From: Caryophanales bacterium
GTDB taxonomy: Bacteria; Bacillota; Bacilli; Exiguobacteriales; Exiguobacteriaceae
Direction of reading: 5' to 3'
Assembly (NCBI GenBank): GCA_902362975.1
Contig: CABIYO010000019.1
Location: 1 to 48,205, forward strand
Length of the DNA: 48,205 nucleotides
Positions 15,388-25,275 of the stretch are shown in pieces. A program made the position numbers and the translations under genes. How positions within the stretch are numbered: position 1 is the first letter of the stretch; the number at the start of each line of letters is the position of its first letter. Under the pieces are notes generated by a model that saw nothing but the letters and a program-made list of their open reading frames with translations, did no database searches and was not told the DNA's origin.

Positions 15388-17228
15388 CAATCATTCACCT
15401 CCACAATCGTATCGAACGGGATTGTGAAGTAAATCGTTGTACCTCTTCCAAATTCACTCTCTGCCCAGATGTCGCCACCGTGAGCGGATACGACTTCCTT
15501 GGCAATCGATAGACCGAGGCCGGTACCACCGATGTTACGCGCCCGTGCCTTATCAACACGATAGAAACGCTCGAAAATTTTCTTCAAGTTCGACTTTGGA
15601 ATCCCGACCCCTTCATCCTTGATGCCAATGACGAGGCGTTTCGCCCGAAGCATCGTCCGGAACGTAATCGTCCCGCCTTCTGGTGAGAACTTGATGGCGT
15701 TCGTGATGATGTTGTCGATGACTTGGGTCATCTTATCTTGATCAGCGTGCACGTAGACACGACGCTTCATCAGTTTGCGACGGAATTGAATCGCATCCCC
15801 TTTCGTCATCTCGTGACGGTCGATAATGTCGTTAAAGAACTGCACAAAGTCGAACTTCACTTTTTGCATCTTATATTCTTTACTGTCCATCTTCGAGAGC
15901 TGCAACAAGTCATTGACGAGGCGAATCATCCGCTCCGTCTCGTTTTGTGCCGTTTCTAAGAAACGTGGCGCCAATTCCTCATCCTGATAAGCACCTTCTG
16001 CAAGAACCTCCAAGTAACTACGCATCGTCGTGAGTGGCGTCCGCAATTCATGACTGACGTTCGCAACGAATTCACGGCGGTCCTGTTCGACCTGTTCTTG
16101 TTCCGTGACGTCATGCAAGACGACGATGAGACCTGTGATTGGTCCACTATATTTTTGAATCGGCGAGAAATAGGCACGAACGAGGAACAATTCTTCGTCC
16201 GTACTAAGGTCAATCAGTTTTGTCGGCATCGTGCCGTCTTCCGGAATGATGATTTCCTCTTCGAATGCGAGAAGATTTTGTAGATTCGTCCCCATCGCCT
16301 CTTCTTCATCGACCCCAAGCATGTCGCGCGCCTGGTCGTTCATCAAGATGACCCGCAGCGAGCGGTCAGTCGCGACCACACCGTCCGACATGTTCTCGAG
16401 GACACTCGTCAAGCGGCGTCGCTCGGCTTCCGTTGTCGCGTTCGCCTCCATCAACTCATCCGTCAATTCGTTGAACGCATAGGCGAGTTGACCGACCTCG
16501 TCATCCGAATACACTTTAACTTTCCGCGAGAAGTTCCCTTTCCGCATCTCGACAGCCTGCCTCCGCATATCGGCAATCGGTCGCGTGATGGTTCGCGATA
16601 AAAGGATTCCGAGGAACGAGGTGATGATCAGGGCAATCAACGTCCCCGTTGCAAGGATGCGTGTCACTTGTTCCATCTGGTTGTAGATGGACTTCATCGA
16701 TGCCTCGATATAGATCATCCCCGTCGTCGTGCCGTCCACTTCCGACTTGATTGGAACGGCGACGACGCGCATTCGTTCATTTGAATCTTCATAGACGAGC
16801 GTCTCTTGCGCTCCGCCTGTCGCGAATGACTTTTGAATGAACGTGCTCGCCGTCCGTTGTCCGACAAGACTTTGATTATTTGGGTTCGAGGTCGCCCGGA
16901 CGACACTGTTCGTGTCGATGATTTGGATTTCTCGAATGTCGTCAGCTAGCGTCGTGCTCTCTGTAAATTCAGACAGCAGCTGATCCAGTAACTGGTTCAA
17001 CTGCTGGTCCGTGGTCGAGTCACTCTCGCTCGCGGCAATCCCCTCACTGATGTTGTAGCTCAGTAGGTTCGCTCGGTCGACAAGTGACTGCGAGAAGTTG
17101 TTGATGTATTGCCGTTCCAAAGAACGCACAAAGTACACGCCGATGACTTGCATCGCAACGAGAATGAGCAGCGCATAGATGACGACGAGCTTCCACTGGA
17201 TTGATTTAAAGAAGTTCGTCCGTTTCAT
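15387..17228 (-). CDS. walK: sensor histidine kinase WalK
   Basis: The membrane sensor of the essential WalRK cell-wall system; it phosphorylates WalR. Membrane helices at about 14-34 and 190-210 bracket an extracellular domain. HAMP (about 211-263) and PAS (about 268-375) domains follow. The H box NVSHELRTPL puts the phosphorylated His at 393. ATP-binding boxes include DNIITNAIKFSPEGG and GTGLGLSIAKEVV. It starts 3 bases after walR. Confidence 0.98.
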   Translation of the reverse strand: MKRTNFFKSIQWKLVVIYALLILVAMQVIGVYFVRSLERQYINNFSQSLVDRANLLSYNISEGIAASESDSTTDQQLNQLLDQLLSEFTESTTLADDIREIQIIDTNSVVRATSNPNNQSLVGQRTASTFIQKSFATGGAQETLVYEDSNERMRVVAVPIKSEVDGTTTGMIYIEASMKSIYNQMEQVTRILATGTLIALIITSFLGILLSRTITRPIADMRRQAVEMRKGNFSRKVKVYSDDEVGQLAYAFNELTDELMEANATTEAERRRLTSVLENMSDGVVATDRSLRVILMNDQARDMLGVDEEEAMGTNLQNLLAFEEEIIIPEDGTMPTKLIDLSTDEELFLVRAYFSPIQKYSGPITGLIVVLHDVTEQEQVEQDRREFVANVSHELRTPLTTMRSYLEVLAEGAYQDEELAPRFLETAQNETERMIRLVNDLLQLSKMDSKEYKMQKVKFDFVQFFNDIIDRHEMTKGDAIQFRRKLMKRRVYVHADQDKMTQVIDNIITNAIKFSPEGGTITFRTMLRAKRLVIGIKDEGVGIPKSNLKKIFERFYRVDKARARNIGGTGLGLSIAKEVVSAHGGDIWAESEFGRGTTIYFTIPFDTIVEVND

Positions 17229-17231
17229 CGT

Positions 17232-17942
17232 TTAATCTTCTTCTCCTGCCTTCAAATAATACCCGACGCCGCGACGCGTAATGATATACGTCGGAGTCGA
17301 CGGGTTGTCCTCTACTTTTTCACGAAGACGACGCACCGTGACGTCCACGGTACGCACATCACCGAAGTAATCATAGCCCCATACCGTTTGGAGCAAGTGC
17401 TCCCGCGTCATCACTTGTCCGATGTTTTGCGCGAGGTAATGAATCAATTCGAACTCGCGATGCGTCAATTCGATCTTCTCATCCCGCTTCGTCACCATGT
17501 ACGAGTCCGGATGAATCGTCAAATCGCCGATTACGATATCGTTCGCGTTCGCGCCTTTTGCTTCCGGCGCGGGTGCCGTCGCATGACGTCGCATATTCGC
17601 TTTGACACGGGCTAACAATTCACGTGAGCTGAACGGCTTTGTGACGTAATCGTCTGCACCGAGCTCTAGTCCGAGTACTTTGTCGATTTCGGAATCTTTT
17701 GCCGTCAACATGATGATCGGCATATCATACTTCTTCCGTACCTCACGGCATACTTCCATACCGTCCTTGAGCGGAAGCATGATGTCGAGCAAGATGAGAT
17801 CCGGTTGAATCTCTTCTACTTTGACGAGTGCCTCTTCGCCGTCATAGGCGACATGCACCTGGTAACCTTCTTTTTCAAGTTTAAACTTCAATATATCTGC
17901 GATTGGTTGTTCGTCATCTACCACTAAAATCGTACGATCCAT
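17232..17942 (-). CDS. walR: response regulator WalR
   Basis: An OmpR-family DNA-binding regulator of 236 aa that controls cell-wall turnover genes. The receiver domain has VVDDEQP, the phosphorylated Asp53 in LLDIMLP, and DDYVTKPF. The C-terminal winged helix has [12 protein letters not shown] and RGVGYYL. GAGGAGG precedes the ATG. First gene of the wal operon. Confidence 0.98.
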   Translation of the reverse strand: MDRTILVVDDEQPIADILKFKLEKEGYQVHVAYDGEEALVKVEEIQPDLILLDIMLPLKDGMEVCREVRKKYDMPIIMLTAKDSEIDKVLGLELGADDYVTKPFSSRELLARVKANMRRHATAPAPEAKGANANDIVIGDLTIHPDSYMVTKRDEKIELTHREFELIHYLAQNIGQVMTREHLLQTVWGYDYFGDVRTVDVTVRRLREKVEDNPSTPTYIITRRGVGYYLKAGEED

Positions 17943-17982
17943 TCAGTGAGTCCTCCTCTTATCATTAAACGTACATGCCTAC

Positions 17983-18011
17983 ATTGTAACTCTTTTTAAA
18001 CAGCTTAGAAA
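17983..18011 (-). promoter_or_regulatory. possible walR promoter
   Basis: On the minus strand a good -10 (TACAAT, 17983-17988) lies 17 bases from a weak -35 (TTTCTA, 18006-18011). It is about 40 bases upstream of walR. The poor -35 keeps confidence low. Confidence 0.35.
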
Positions 18012-18028
18012 GCGTGGTCCATTTCCGT

Positions 18029-18199
18029 GGAAATAGAAAAAGAGAGCCCGGTGGCTCCCAGCTTGTTGACAAATAACATGTTCGAACTCGTCCTTCCGGC
18101 GCCCACGCTTTCCGCAGGCAATCCCGGAGCCGCATCGCGACCTAGGTCGCTACTGGGTCTCCGTCGGATTGCTTTCCTGTCGGAGTCGGGGCGCCGTCG
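18029..18199 (-). repeat. structured intergenic repeat, copy A
   Basis: Read on the minus strand, GACTCC, a long stem (plus-strand arms 18118-18129 and 18159-18172), GGAAAGCG, TTTGTCAACA and a terminal hairpin GGGAGCC-ACC-GGGCTCTC with TTTTTC follow in order. Copy B has the same order on the plus strand. The stems carry compensatory differences. It resembles terminator-ended intergenic repeats of Bacilli. Short frames of 60-96 aa here are not credible genes. Confidence 0.75.
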
Positions 18200-18210
18200 G
18201 GCGAGCAACG

Positions 18211-18246
18211 CAAACGGTCGTCATCTGGCGGCCGTTTGTCTTTTTC
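18211..18246 (+). terminator. terminator-like hairpin between the repeats
   Basis: CAAACGG (18211-18217) pairs with CCGTTTG, with a few more pairs inside, followed by TCTTTTTC. No plus-strand gene precedes it, so any transcript would be a small RNA or come from the repeat. Confidence 0.45.
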
Positions 18247-18473
18247 TAAGGCCACGACGGGCGAAGAAAAGCTTGGTATTTACTTTGAATCGATGTTTTA
18301 GGGGAAAGGGAAGGTAAACGCCGAGATCATCCTCCTCGGGCCGCTGTTCAACATCCGTTCCGTTCGTCAGACCATGATTGATGGATTGTGTCGACTTGTT
18401 GATCATTAGATCCGCCCTCTGTGTGTTCTTCTCGCACCATTATATGGGACGAAGGACAAAAGGTGACCAAGAA

Positions 18474-18636
18474 CGGGCAGGCGAGACTCCTGAGGGAATA
18501 GCAAGCAAAGGGAGACCCAGCAGTGACACAGTCGCGATGCGGCTCCCTGCTTGCCCCTAGGAAAGCGAGCCGTGTCCGGATTGGGCATAAGACCTATACT
18601 TTGTCTACAGTCTGAGAGCCCCGTGGCTCCCTTTCT
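18474..18636 (+). repeat. structured intergenic repeat, copy B
   Basis: Read on the plus strand, GACTCC, a stem of GCAAGCAAAGGGAG (18501-18514) with CTCCCTGCTTGC (18543-18554), GGAAAGCG, TTTGTCTACA and a hairpin GAGAGCC-CCG-TGGCTCCC (18614-18631) followed by a short T-rich run. It aligns along its whole length with copy A and points into the 3' end of purA. Its last hairpin may also end purA transcripts. Confidence 0.75.
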
Positions 18637-19925
18637 TATGCTTCGTAAATATCACGCAAGATGACGGTCTGTTCACGAGCCGGTCCGACCGAGAACGTCA
18701 ACAACTCGATTCCTGTCAATTCCTCGATGCGACGCACGTAACGCTGTGCGTTCTCCGGAAGGTCTTCAAAGCGACGAACCCCTGTGATGTCTTCTGTCCA
18801 GCCTGGAAGTTCTTCGTATACCGGTACACACTTCTCAAGGACGCGGAAGTTCGGCGGATACTCGTCAAGATGCTTTCCTTCGTACTCATACGATGTACAA
18901 ATCTTGAGCGTCTCAAGACCTGTCAGCACATCGATTGAGTTGAGGCAAAGATCTGTGATCCCACTGACGCGGCGTGAGTGACGCACGACGACCGAGTCGA
19001 ACCAGCCGACACGACGCGGACGACCTGTTGTCGTTCCGTATTCTTTCCCGACTTCACGTATCGTATGACCGATCTCATCATCGAGTTCTGTCGGGAACGG
19101 ACCGTCACCGACGCGTGACGTGTATGCTTTACAGACACCGACAACGTGATGAATCTTCGATGGTCCAATTCCAGCACCGCTCGATACGCCACCCGATGCA
19201 GCGTTCGAAGATGTGACGAACGGATACGTTCCATGGTCGATATCGAGAAGAACCCCTTGAGCCCCTTCAAAGAGAACTTTTTTCTCTTCGTCGAGCGCAT
19301 TGTTCAACACGACCGATGTATCACACACATATTTCGCGAACTGTTGTCCGTACGCATAGTATTCTTCAAAGATGTCGTCGAACTCGATTGGATCAACTTC
19401 ATACATTTTCACGAACATGCGGTTTTTTAGTTCAAGCACGGTCTTTAGTTTCTCCGCGAACACTTCTTTGTCGAGAAGGTCGGCGATGCGAATCCCGATA
19501 CGTGCCGCCTTATCCATGTATGCTGGGCCGATTCCTTTTAGTGTCGTCCCGACTTTCGCGTCACCTTTTGCTTCTTCTTCGAGACGATCTTGGAGCTGGT
19601 GGTACGGCAAGATGATATGCGCTCGGTTCGAGATTCGAAGGTTATCTGTGCTCACACCACGTTCATGTAAGTAAGCGAGTTCTGTCACGAGTGATTTCGG
19701 GTTGACGACCATCCCGTTCCCGATGACACACGTCTTATCCGAATAGAAAATCCCAGACGGAATGAGGTGAAGTTTATATTTCGTATCATTGAAGACGATC
19801 GTGTGACCAGCGTTGTCTCCCCCTTGATAACGCGCGACGACTTCGGCTTGTTTCGATAAGAAATCGGTGATCTTCCCTTTCCCTTCATCGCCCCACTGCG
19901 TTCCCACTACGACTACTGATGACAT
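18636..19925 (-). CDS. purA: adenylosuccinate synthetase
   Basis: Joins IMP and aspartate, using GTP, to make adenylosuccinate, the first committed step to AMP. The 429-aa length is standard. The N-terminal GTP-binding loop [15 protein letters not shown], the catalytic Asp/His pair (GDNAGHTI) and the C-terminal [10 protein letters not shown] are present. AAGGAGG precedes the ATG. A sigma-A-type promoter and a PurBox pair lie upstream, so PurR repression is likely. Confidence 0.98.
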   Translation of the reverse strand: MSSVVVVGTQWGDEGKGKITDFLSKQAEVVARYQGGDNAGHTIVFNDTKYKLHLIPSGIFYSDKTCVIGNGMVVNPKSLVTELAYLHERGVSTDNLRISNRAHIILPYHQLQDRLEEEAKGDAKVGTTLKGIGPAYMDKAARIGIRIADLLDKEVFAEKLKTVLELKNRMFVKMYEVDPIEFDDIFEEYYAYGQQFAKYVCDTSVVLNNALDEEKKVLFEGAQGVLLDIDHGTYPFVTSSNAASGGVSSGAGIGPSKIHHVVGVCKAYTSRVGDGPFPTELDDEIGHTIREVGKEYGTTTGRPRRVGWFDSVVVRHSRRVSGITDLCLNSIDVLTGLETLKICTSYEYEGKHLDEYPPNFRVLEKCVPVYEELPGWTEDITGVRRFEDLPENAQRYVRRIEELTGIELLTFSVGPAREQTVILRDIYEA

Positions 19926-19970
19926 AATGAATCCTCCTTATTAATCAACGTTCTGTTCAAACCATCCGTA

Positions 19971-19999
19971 AGTGTACACTTGAAAAGCGAGAAAGTCAA
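19971..19999 (-). promoter_or_regulatory. purA promoter
   Basis: On the minus strand TTGACT (19994-19999) and TACACT (19971-19976) are separated by exactly 17 bases, a good sigma-A promoter. It is about 50 bases upstream of purA. Confidence 0.75.
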
Positions 20000-20002
20000 T
20001 TG

Positions 20003-20046
20003 AATACCGAACGTTTTATATAAGATGTAACTATTCGTTCGTTATT
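20003..20046. promoter_or_regulatory. predicted PurR operator (two PurBoxes)
   Basis: AATACCGAACGTTTT at 20003-20017 resembles the Bacillus PurBox. A second, inverted CGAAC-type box is at 20031-20046. The pair lies just upstream of the -35, as in pur genes controlled by PurR with PRPP as effector. purR itself is not in the window. Confidence 0.55.
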
Positions 20047-20063
20047 TTATTCAATCCCTATAT

Positions 20064-20096
20064 AAAAAAGACACCACCGACGTTACATCGGTGGTG
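20064..20096 (-). terminator. terminator formed by the end of dnaB
   Basis: CACCACCGA (20072-20080) pairs with TCGGTGGTG (20088-20096), with a T run on the minus strand. The last dnaB codons form one arm and the stop lies in the loop. Confidence 0.85.
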
Positions 20097-21435
20097 CGAA
20101 GGCTTGCGTCTCCATATTGACGAACTTGTTGTACTCTTTCCGGAAAGAGAGCTTGACCGTACCGGTCGGACCGTTACGTTGTTTCGCAATGATGATTTCA
20201 ATCGTATTGGCGTCCTCACTCTCTTTATCGTAATAGTCATCACGATAGAGGAAGGCGACGATATCGGCATCCTGCTCGATTGCTCCCGATTCACGGATAT
20301 CCGACATCATCGGTCGCTTGTCTTGACGACTCTCTACGCCACGTGAGAGCTGAGACAAGGCGATGACCGGTACTTGGAGTTCCCGTGCAATCGCTTTGAG
20401 GGTACGGGAGATTTCTGATACTTCCTGTTGGCGGTTCTCGCCCGGTTTCCCGTTCCCGACGATGAGCTGTAAGTAGTCAATCATGATCATCCCGAGACCA
20501 TGTTCCTGCTTCAATCGGCGACATTTGGCTCGGATTTCGTTGACCCGAAGACCCGGTGTATCGTCGATATAAATGCCTGCTTGGGAGAGCGAGGACATCG
20601 CGAGAGAGAGACGACCCCAATCTTCCGCTTCAAGACGGCCGGTCCGGAGGCGCTGGGCATCGATGTTCCCTTCCGCACACAACATACGCATGACGAGTTG
20701 CTCGGCACCCATCTCCAAACTGAAGATGGCGACGTTCTCGCCCGTACGGACCGCGACGTTCTGCGAGATGTTCAAGGCGAATGCGGTCTTCCCGACAGAT
20801 GGACGGGCGGCCACGATAATCAAATCGTTTCGTTGGAAACCGGCTGTCATCTTATCCAAATCTGTGAAGCCGGTCGCAATTCCCGTGATCTCACCGCTCG
20901 ACTGATGAAGCTTTTCAATCGTCGAGTACGCATCGGATAAGACAGAACCAATCGGGTGGAAGCTCGATTGCCCTTTTCGTTGCGATACTTTCAGAATGTT
21001 CCGCTCCGCGTCCGAGAGGACAGAATCGACCTCGTCTTGACGCTCATAACCATCTGAAACGATGTTCGTCGCTGTTCGAATTAGGCGACGGAGTGCCGCT
21101 TTTTGGTCGACGACGTTCAAGTAATAGCCGATGTTCCCGATGGCGGGAACGGATTCCGCGACCTCCGCCAAATAGTTGAGGCCCCCGATCTCGTCTAAAA
21201 TACCTTGCGCCTGCAACTCGGAACTGAGCGTGACCAAGTCGACGAGCTCGCCTCGGTCATTGATTTTTAGCATCGCTTCAAAGATGCGCTGGTGGCTGAC
21301 ACGATAAAAGTCGTCCGGGTCGACCCGCTCTGAGGCCGTAATCAACCGATCCGAATCGAGGATGATTGCCCCTAAGACGGCTTGCTCCGCTTCCACGCTA
21401 TGCGGTGGTGTATTGACTTGAATCGCATCACTCAT
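20083..21435 (-). CDS. dnaB: replicative DNA helicase DnaB (Bacillus DnaC)
   Basis: The hexameric helicase that unwinds DNA at the replication fork. The N-terminal DnaB domain begins PPHSVEAEQAVLGAI. The RecA-like domain has Walker A AARPSVGKTAFALN and Walker B MIMIDYLQL. The 450-aa length is normal and no intein is present. It follows rplI by 17 bases, in the gdpP-rplI-dnaB order usual in Bacilli. Confidence 0.98.
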   Translation of the reverse strand: MSDAIQVNTPPHSVEAEQAVLGAIILDSDRLITASERVDPDDFYRVSHQRIFEAMLKINDRGELVDLVTLSSELQAQGILDEIGGLNYLAEVAESVPAIGNIGYYLNVVDQKAALRRLIRTATNIVSDGYERQDEVDSVLSDAERNILKVSQRKGQSSFHPIGSVLSDAYSTIEKLHQSSGEITGIATGFTDLDKMTAGFQRNDLIIVAARPSVGKTAFALNISQNVAVRTGENVAIFSLEMGAEQLVMRMLCAEGNIDAQRLRTGRLEAEDWGRLSLAMSSLSQAGIYIDDTPGLRVNEIRAKCRRLKQEHGLGMIMIDYLQLIVGNGKPGENRQQEVSEISRTLKAIARELQVPVIALSQLSRGVESRQDKRPMMSDIRESGAIEQDADIVAFLYRDDYYDKESEDANTIEIIIAKQRNGPTGTVKLSFRKEYNKFVNMETQAFAPPM

Positions 21436-21452
21436 CCGTCTCTACCTCACCT

Positions 21453-21896
21453 TCAAGCTTCTTGTACATGTACATTCAACATCGCGACGACGTCATGGTG
21501 CAACTTCACTGGCACTTTCGTGAAACCGAGCGCCTTGATCGGATGCTCGAGTTCAATTTTACGCTTATCGATTTTGTAGCCCATCGATTTAAGGGCATCC
21601 GCGATTTGCTTGCTCGTGACCGAACCGAACACGCGACCACCTTCACCGGCTTTTGTCGTGACGACAATGGTCTCTTTTTCAAGCTTCTCTTTAAGTCGTT
21701 TCGCTTCGTTCAACTCTTCTTCTGCTGCTTCTTGGGCACGACGTTGTTTTGCCGCGAATGCTTTCAGGTTTCCTGGTGTCGCTTCCACTGCTAAGTTCTT
21801 CTTGAACAAGACGTTTTTAGCGTAAGCGTCTGCCACGTTTTTCACTTCTCCAGCTTTCCCTTGTCCTTTTACATCTACTTTCAAAATGACTTTCAT
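21453..21896 (-). CDS. rplI: 50S ribosomal protein L9
   Basis: A 147-aa two-domain ribosomal protein. The N-terminal domain begins [18 protein letters not shown] and is joined to the C-terminal domain by a long charged helix. The start overlaps the gdpP stop by four bases (ATGA), so translation is coupled. Confidence 0.98.
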   Translation of the reverse strand: MKVILKVDVKGQGKAGEVKNVADAYAKNVLFKKNLAVEATPGNLKAFAAKQRRAQEAAEEELNEAKRLKEKLEKETIVVTTKAGEGGRVFGSVTSKQIADALKSMGYKIDKRKIELEHPIKALGFTKVPVKLHHDVVAMLNVHVQEA

Positions 21897-23884
21897 TCTA
21901 ATTCCTCTCCTTCAGTTTCATCTGTTAAATAATGATCGATTGCCTCTTGCAACATGACTTTCGCTTGTTCACGACTCACTTCAAGTTGCGTCGCTGCATT
22001 CGTCAAATGGCCACCGCCATCGAGCATTTCCATGATGACCTGGACGTTGACGTCACCAAGCGATCGCGCGCTGATTCCCGTACGTCCGTCCGGTAAAATG
22101 GCGATGACGAACGAGGCTTTGACGCCTTCCATATTCAGCAACTGGTCTGCGGACTGAGCGATCAACACTTGATGGTGTGCCTCGTCGTCAGGAGCGACCG
22201 CAATCGCCATGCCATCTGCATACATTTCGGTGTTTCTCAAAATCTGGGACTGCTCGATATAGGCATCGAGGTCTTGTCTCATGAAGTGTTGCACGAGTAC
22301 CGTGTCAGCCCCCTGAACTCGCAAGAAGGATGCCGCATCAAACGTACGGGACCCCGTACGGAGCGTAAATCCTTTCGTATCGACCATGATTCCTGCAAGA
22401 AGTGACGTCGCCTCTAAAATCGAGAGCTTTCGGTTTCCCGCCTGATACTCAATCAATTCTGTGACGAGCTCACTCGTTGATGATGCGTACGGCTCCATAT
22501 ACACGAGAACTGGATCTTCGATAAATTCTTCCCCACGACGATGGTGGTCGATGACGACGACCCGCTCCGACCGATCCAAAATATCTTTTGAAATGACAAG
22601 GGACGGACGATGTGTATCGACGACGACGAGTAATGTCTGTTCATCGATGAGCGGCTGTGCCTCATATTCGGTCAAGAATTGACTGTATAACGATTCATCG
22701 TTCTCCACTTCCTGGACGAGCCGCTGGATCCCGACACTCGTCTCACCGGATGGAATGACGACATACGCCTCGCGCCCGACAAACTCGGCCAATTTCATGA
22801 CACCGATGGAAGCACCGATCGAGTCCATATCTGGATTCTTATGTCCCATAACGATGACTCGGCTTGATTCCCGAATGAGGTCACGCATCGAGTTCGAGAT
22901 GACACGTGCTCGGACGCGCGTTCGCTTCTCGGTCGGGTTTGTCTTCCCGCCGAAGAAACGAACTTTTCCGTTATGACGCTTGATGACTGCCTGGTCACCA
23001 CCACGGCCAAGTCCTAAATCCAGGCTCGACTGAGCGAGATTGCCGAGCTCCGTCAACGTCGTCTCACCACATCCAATCCCAATCGATAACGTCAATGGGA
23101 TTCTTTGTTCCTTCGTCGCATCACGCACTTCATCCAAGATTGAAAAGCGGTTGTTTTCAAGTTCAGATAGTGTCCGTTCATTCATGACAAGGAAAAAGCG
23201 GTCCGCCGCCGTACGACGCATGTAGATATGATGCCGCTGCGCCCATTGGTTGAGGAGTACCGTCACCCGACGATTGATTTCACTACGGACCTGTTCATCC
23301 ACCGCAGTCGACATCTCATCATAGTTATCCAAATACAAAATACCGATGACCGTCTGCGATTGAACATACTTTTGTTCCATCTCCGCTTCTTCGGTCATGT
23401 CAAATAAATAGAGGGTTTGATGGACTTGATTATAATAGACACGATAGACACGGTCACCCACTTCGATCGTGGCTTCATCCTCTTCTTCTTCAATCAATTC
23501 ATCGAAGGCGGAATGGAGCGCATCAAGCGGTATTCCAATCGCCATATCGAGTTCGAAAATCAATCGTGATTGTTCGTTATACCAACTGATCCGTCGGTCC
23601 TGGTCAAAAACTAAAATCCCAATCGGCATCGTCGTCAACGCTTCTTTTCCGACCTCTTCGATTTGATGAGAGAGAGAGAGGACATACTGTTCCCAATGTT
23701 TACGCTCCCGTCGCATCGTCACTTGCTGATAGATGAAAAAAATCAGCGTGCCCATAAACAGGGTGATTGCCGCCACAATGTTGTAGAACGCCAATCCCAA
23801 CGAGACAAGGAATCCAATCACGTATGGAATCATGTGCCGTGCGTATTGGTTCTTCACGGATGTTATTGCTTCACCACTGTGCAT
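21893..23884 (-). CDS. gdpP: cyclic-di-AMP phosphodiesterase GdpP
   Basis: Degrades c-di-AMP, which controls potassium, osmotic and cell-wall homeostasis. The 663-aa protein has two N-terminal membrane helices, a PAS domain, a degenerate GGDEF domain (about 170-305) and a DHH/DHHA1 phosphodiesterase part. Metal motifs are visible as [20 protein letters not shown] and VIDHHRRG, and the DHHA1 end has [18 protein letters not shown] precedes the ATG. It begins the operon with rplI and dnaB; yybS is not next to it. Confidence 0.97.
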   Translation of the reverse strand: MHSGEAITSVKNQYARHMIPYVIGFLVSLGLAFYNIVAAITLFMGTLIFFIYQQVTMRRERKHWEQYVLSLSHQIEEVGKEALTTMPIGILVFDQDRRISWYNEQSRLIFELDMAIGIPLDALHSAFDELIEEEEDEATIEVGDRVYRVYYNQVHQTLYLFDMTEEAEMEQKYVQSQTVIGILYLDNYDEMSTAVDEQVRSEINRRVTVLLNQWAQRHHIYMRRTAADRFFLVMNERTLSELENNRFSILDEVRDATKEQRIPLTLSIGIGCGETTLTELGNLAQSSLDLGLGRGGDQAVIKRHNGKVRFFGGKTNPTEKRTRVRARVISNSMRDLIRESSRVIVMGHKNPDMDSIGASIGVMKLAEFVGREAYVVIPSGETSVGIQRLVQEVENDESLYSQFLTEYEAQPLIDEQTLLVVVDTHRPSLVISKDILDRSERVVVIDHHRRGEEFIEDPVLVYMEPYASSTSELVTELIEYQAGNRKLSILEATSLLAGIMVDTKGFTLRTGSRTFDAASFLRVQGADTVLVQHFMRQDLDAYIEQSQILRNTEMYADGMAIAVAPDDEAHHQVLIAQSADQLLNMEGVKASFVIAILPDGRTGISARSLGDVNVQVIMEMLDGGGHLTNAATQLEVSREQAKVMLQEAIDHYLTDETEGEELE

Positions 23885-23993
23885 GTATGCCTCCTAAAAT
23901 GAGTAATGTTCACCCATGGAATCGTAAAGGTTTCTGCTCTATCATACCATATTCGTCGGTTTCACTTACACACTTACAGACGAGATGAAATAC

Positions 23994-24024
23994 AAAAAAA
24001 CGACTTATCCAAGAGGATAAGCCG
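23994..24024 (-). terminator. terminator after rpsR
   Basis: CGACTTATCC (24001-24010) pairs with GGATAAGCCG (24015-24024), and seven T follow on the minus strand. It ends the rpsF-ssb-rpsR operon. Confidence 0.85.
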
Positions 24025-24036
24025 TTCGTCAAACAA

Positions 24037-24267
24037 TTACTCTGCAACGTATGGAAGCAAAGCCATTTGACGTGCGCGCTTGATAGCGACAGTAAGTGGA
24101 CGTTGGTATTTTGCTGAAGTACCAGTCACACGACGTGGAAGAATTTTACCACGCTCTGAAACGAAGCGTTTGAGCAATTCTACGTCTTTATAATCGATAT
24201 GAGTGATGTTGTTCGACGTAAAGAAACATACTTTACGACGACGACGACCTCCTGGACGACGTGCCAT
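24037..24267 (-). CDS. rpsR: 30S ribosomal protein S18
   Basis: A 76-aa ribosomal protein that pairs with S6 on the small subunit. The basic start [19 protein letters not shown], central [20 protein letters not shown] and end [11 protein letters not shown] are diagnostic. Only one cysteine is present, so it is the form without a zinc site. Last gene of rpsF-ssb-rpsR. Confidence 0.98.
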   Translation of the reverse strand: MARRPGGRRRRKVCFFTSNNITHIDYKDVELLKRFVSERGKILPRRVTGTSAKYQRPLTVAIKRARQMALLPYVAE

Positions 24268-24310
24268 GTGAAGACCTCCTTTATAAGTTAGTTTTTATTG
24301 TCCATGATGA

Positions 24311-24820
24311 TTAGAATGGCAAATCATCATCTGACAAGTCGATTTTGCCGCCACCCGAGAACGGATCTGCGTCAAAACCTTTATTCGAATTCGAGGACTG
24401 AGATGAAGTCGAAGCAGCTCCTGCGCCCCATCCTGATCCACTTGATTCACCACCACTGAAGACATCTCCTAATGGTGCTTGCTCACGTTGCCCTGAGGCT
24501 CCGCGTGGTTCAAGGAAGCGTACGCTGTCGGCGACTACTTCTGCCCGGTAACGACGTTGGCCATCTTGTCCTTCGTAACTACTGATTTGAAGGCGACCGT
24601 CAACGCCGGCCATGCTGCCCTTTTTCAAGTATTGTGCTACGTTCTCTGCTTGTTTGCGCCAAACGACACAATCAATAAAGTCCGTCTCGCGCTTCCCATC
24701 TTGTCCAGCGAATGGACGATCGCAAGCGAGAGTAAGGCGTGTTACGGCGATTCCGCTCTGCGTATAACGCATTTCAGGATCGCGAGTCAATCGACCAACT
24801 AACACAACTCGGTTAATCAT
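24311..24820 (-). CDS. ssb: single-stranded DNA-binding protein
   Basis: Binds single-stranded DNA and recruits replication and repair proteins. The OB fold covers about residues 1-105, starting MINRVVLVGRLTRDPE. A glycine- and serine-rich linker follows, then the acidic tip DDDLPF that contacts partners. I chose the ATG at 24820, with AGGGGAG upstream, over an in-frame TTG two codons before it. It lies between rpsF and rpsR as in most Bacilli. Confidence 0.98.
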   Translation of the reverse strand: MINRVVLVGRLTRDPEMRYTQSGIAVTRLTLACDRPFAGQDGKRETDFIDCVVWRKQAENVAQYLKKGSMAGVDGRLQISSYEGQDGQRRYRAEVVADSVRFLEPRGASGQREQAPLGDVFSGGESSGSGWGAGAASTSSQSSNSNKGFDADPFSGGGKIDLSDDDLPF

Positions 24821-24857
24821 CTCCAAGCTCCCCTTTCACGATACGAAACGTTAAGGA

Positions 24858-25145
24858 TTAACGCTCGTCTTTTGTTGTCATTTGACGGACAACGTCGTCA
24901 GAGATCTTCATGAGACGCTCTGCTTCTAAGATCGCTTTAGGCTCAGCAACGATGTTAAGAAGAACGTAGTGTCCTTCGCGCATCTTATTGATTTCATAAG
25001 CGAAACGACGTTTACCCATGTCTGTTGTTTTTTCAACAGTACCACCGTTTTCAGTGATGACGTTGTTGAAGCGCTCGATTAAAGCTTTCTTCGCTTCCTC
25101 ATCAACTGATGGACGGATAATGTAAAGAAGTTCGTATTTACGCAT
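24858..25145 (-). CDS. rpsF: 30S ribosomal protein S6
   Basis: A 95-aa ribosomal protein with the usual start MRKYELLYIIRPSVDEEAKK. It forms a dimer with S18 on 16S rRNA. AGGAGGTGA precedes the ATG. First gene of the operon; a structured leader lies upstream. Confidence 0.98.
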   Translation of the reverse strand: MRKYELLYIIRPSVDEEAKKALIERFNNVITENGGTVEKTTDMGKRRFAYEINKMREGHYVLLNIVAEPKAILEAERLMKISDDVVRQMTTKDER

Positions 25146-25161
25146 TATCTTTCACCTCCTC

Positions 25162-25200
25162 TTGGACTAACGGCCCCTACCGGTTGTAGGAGCAAGGAGC
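25162..25200 (-). promoter_or_regulatory. likely S6:S18 ribosomal-protein leader
   Basis: On the minus strand CCTACAACCGGTAGGGGCCG forms a short hairpin with exposed CCG triplets just upstream of the rpsF ribosome-binding site. The known S6:S18 leader copies the 16S binding site with a conserved CCG and mediates feedback control. Assignment is by position and motif. Confidence 0.5.
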
Positions 25201-25275
25201 AAACAATTGTTTTACTCACGTCATAATATACTATCAAACTTACTTAACTTTTACAATACGTTTCCGTAAATCAAC

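Noticed and set aside
18005..18588. Open frames of 60-96 codons between walR and purA
   Set aside because: They cover structured repeats, lack ribosome-binding sites and have unnatural arginine-rich composition.
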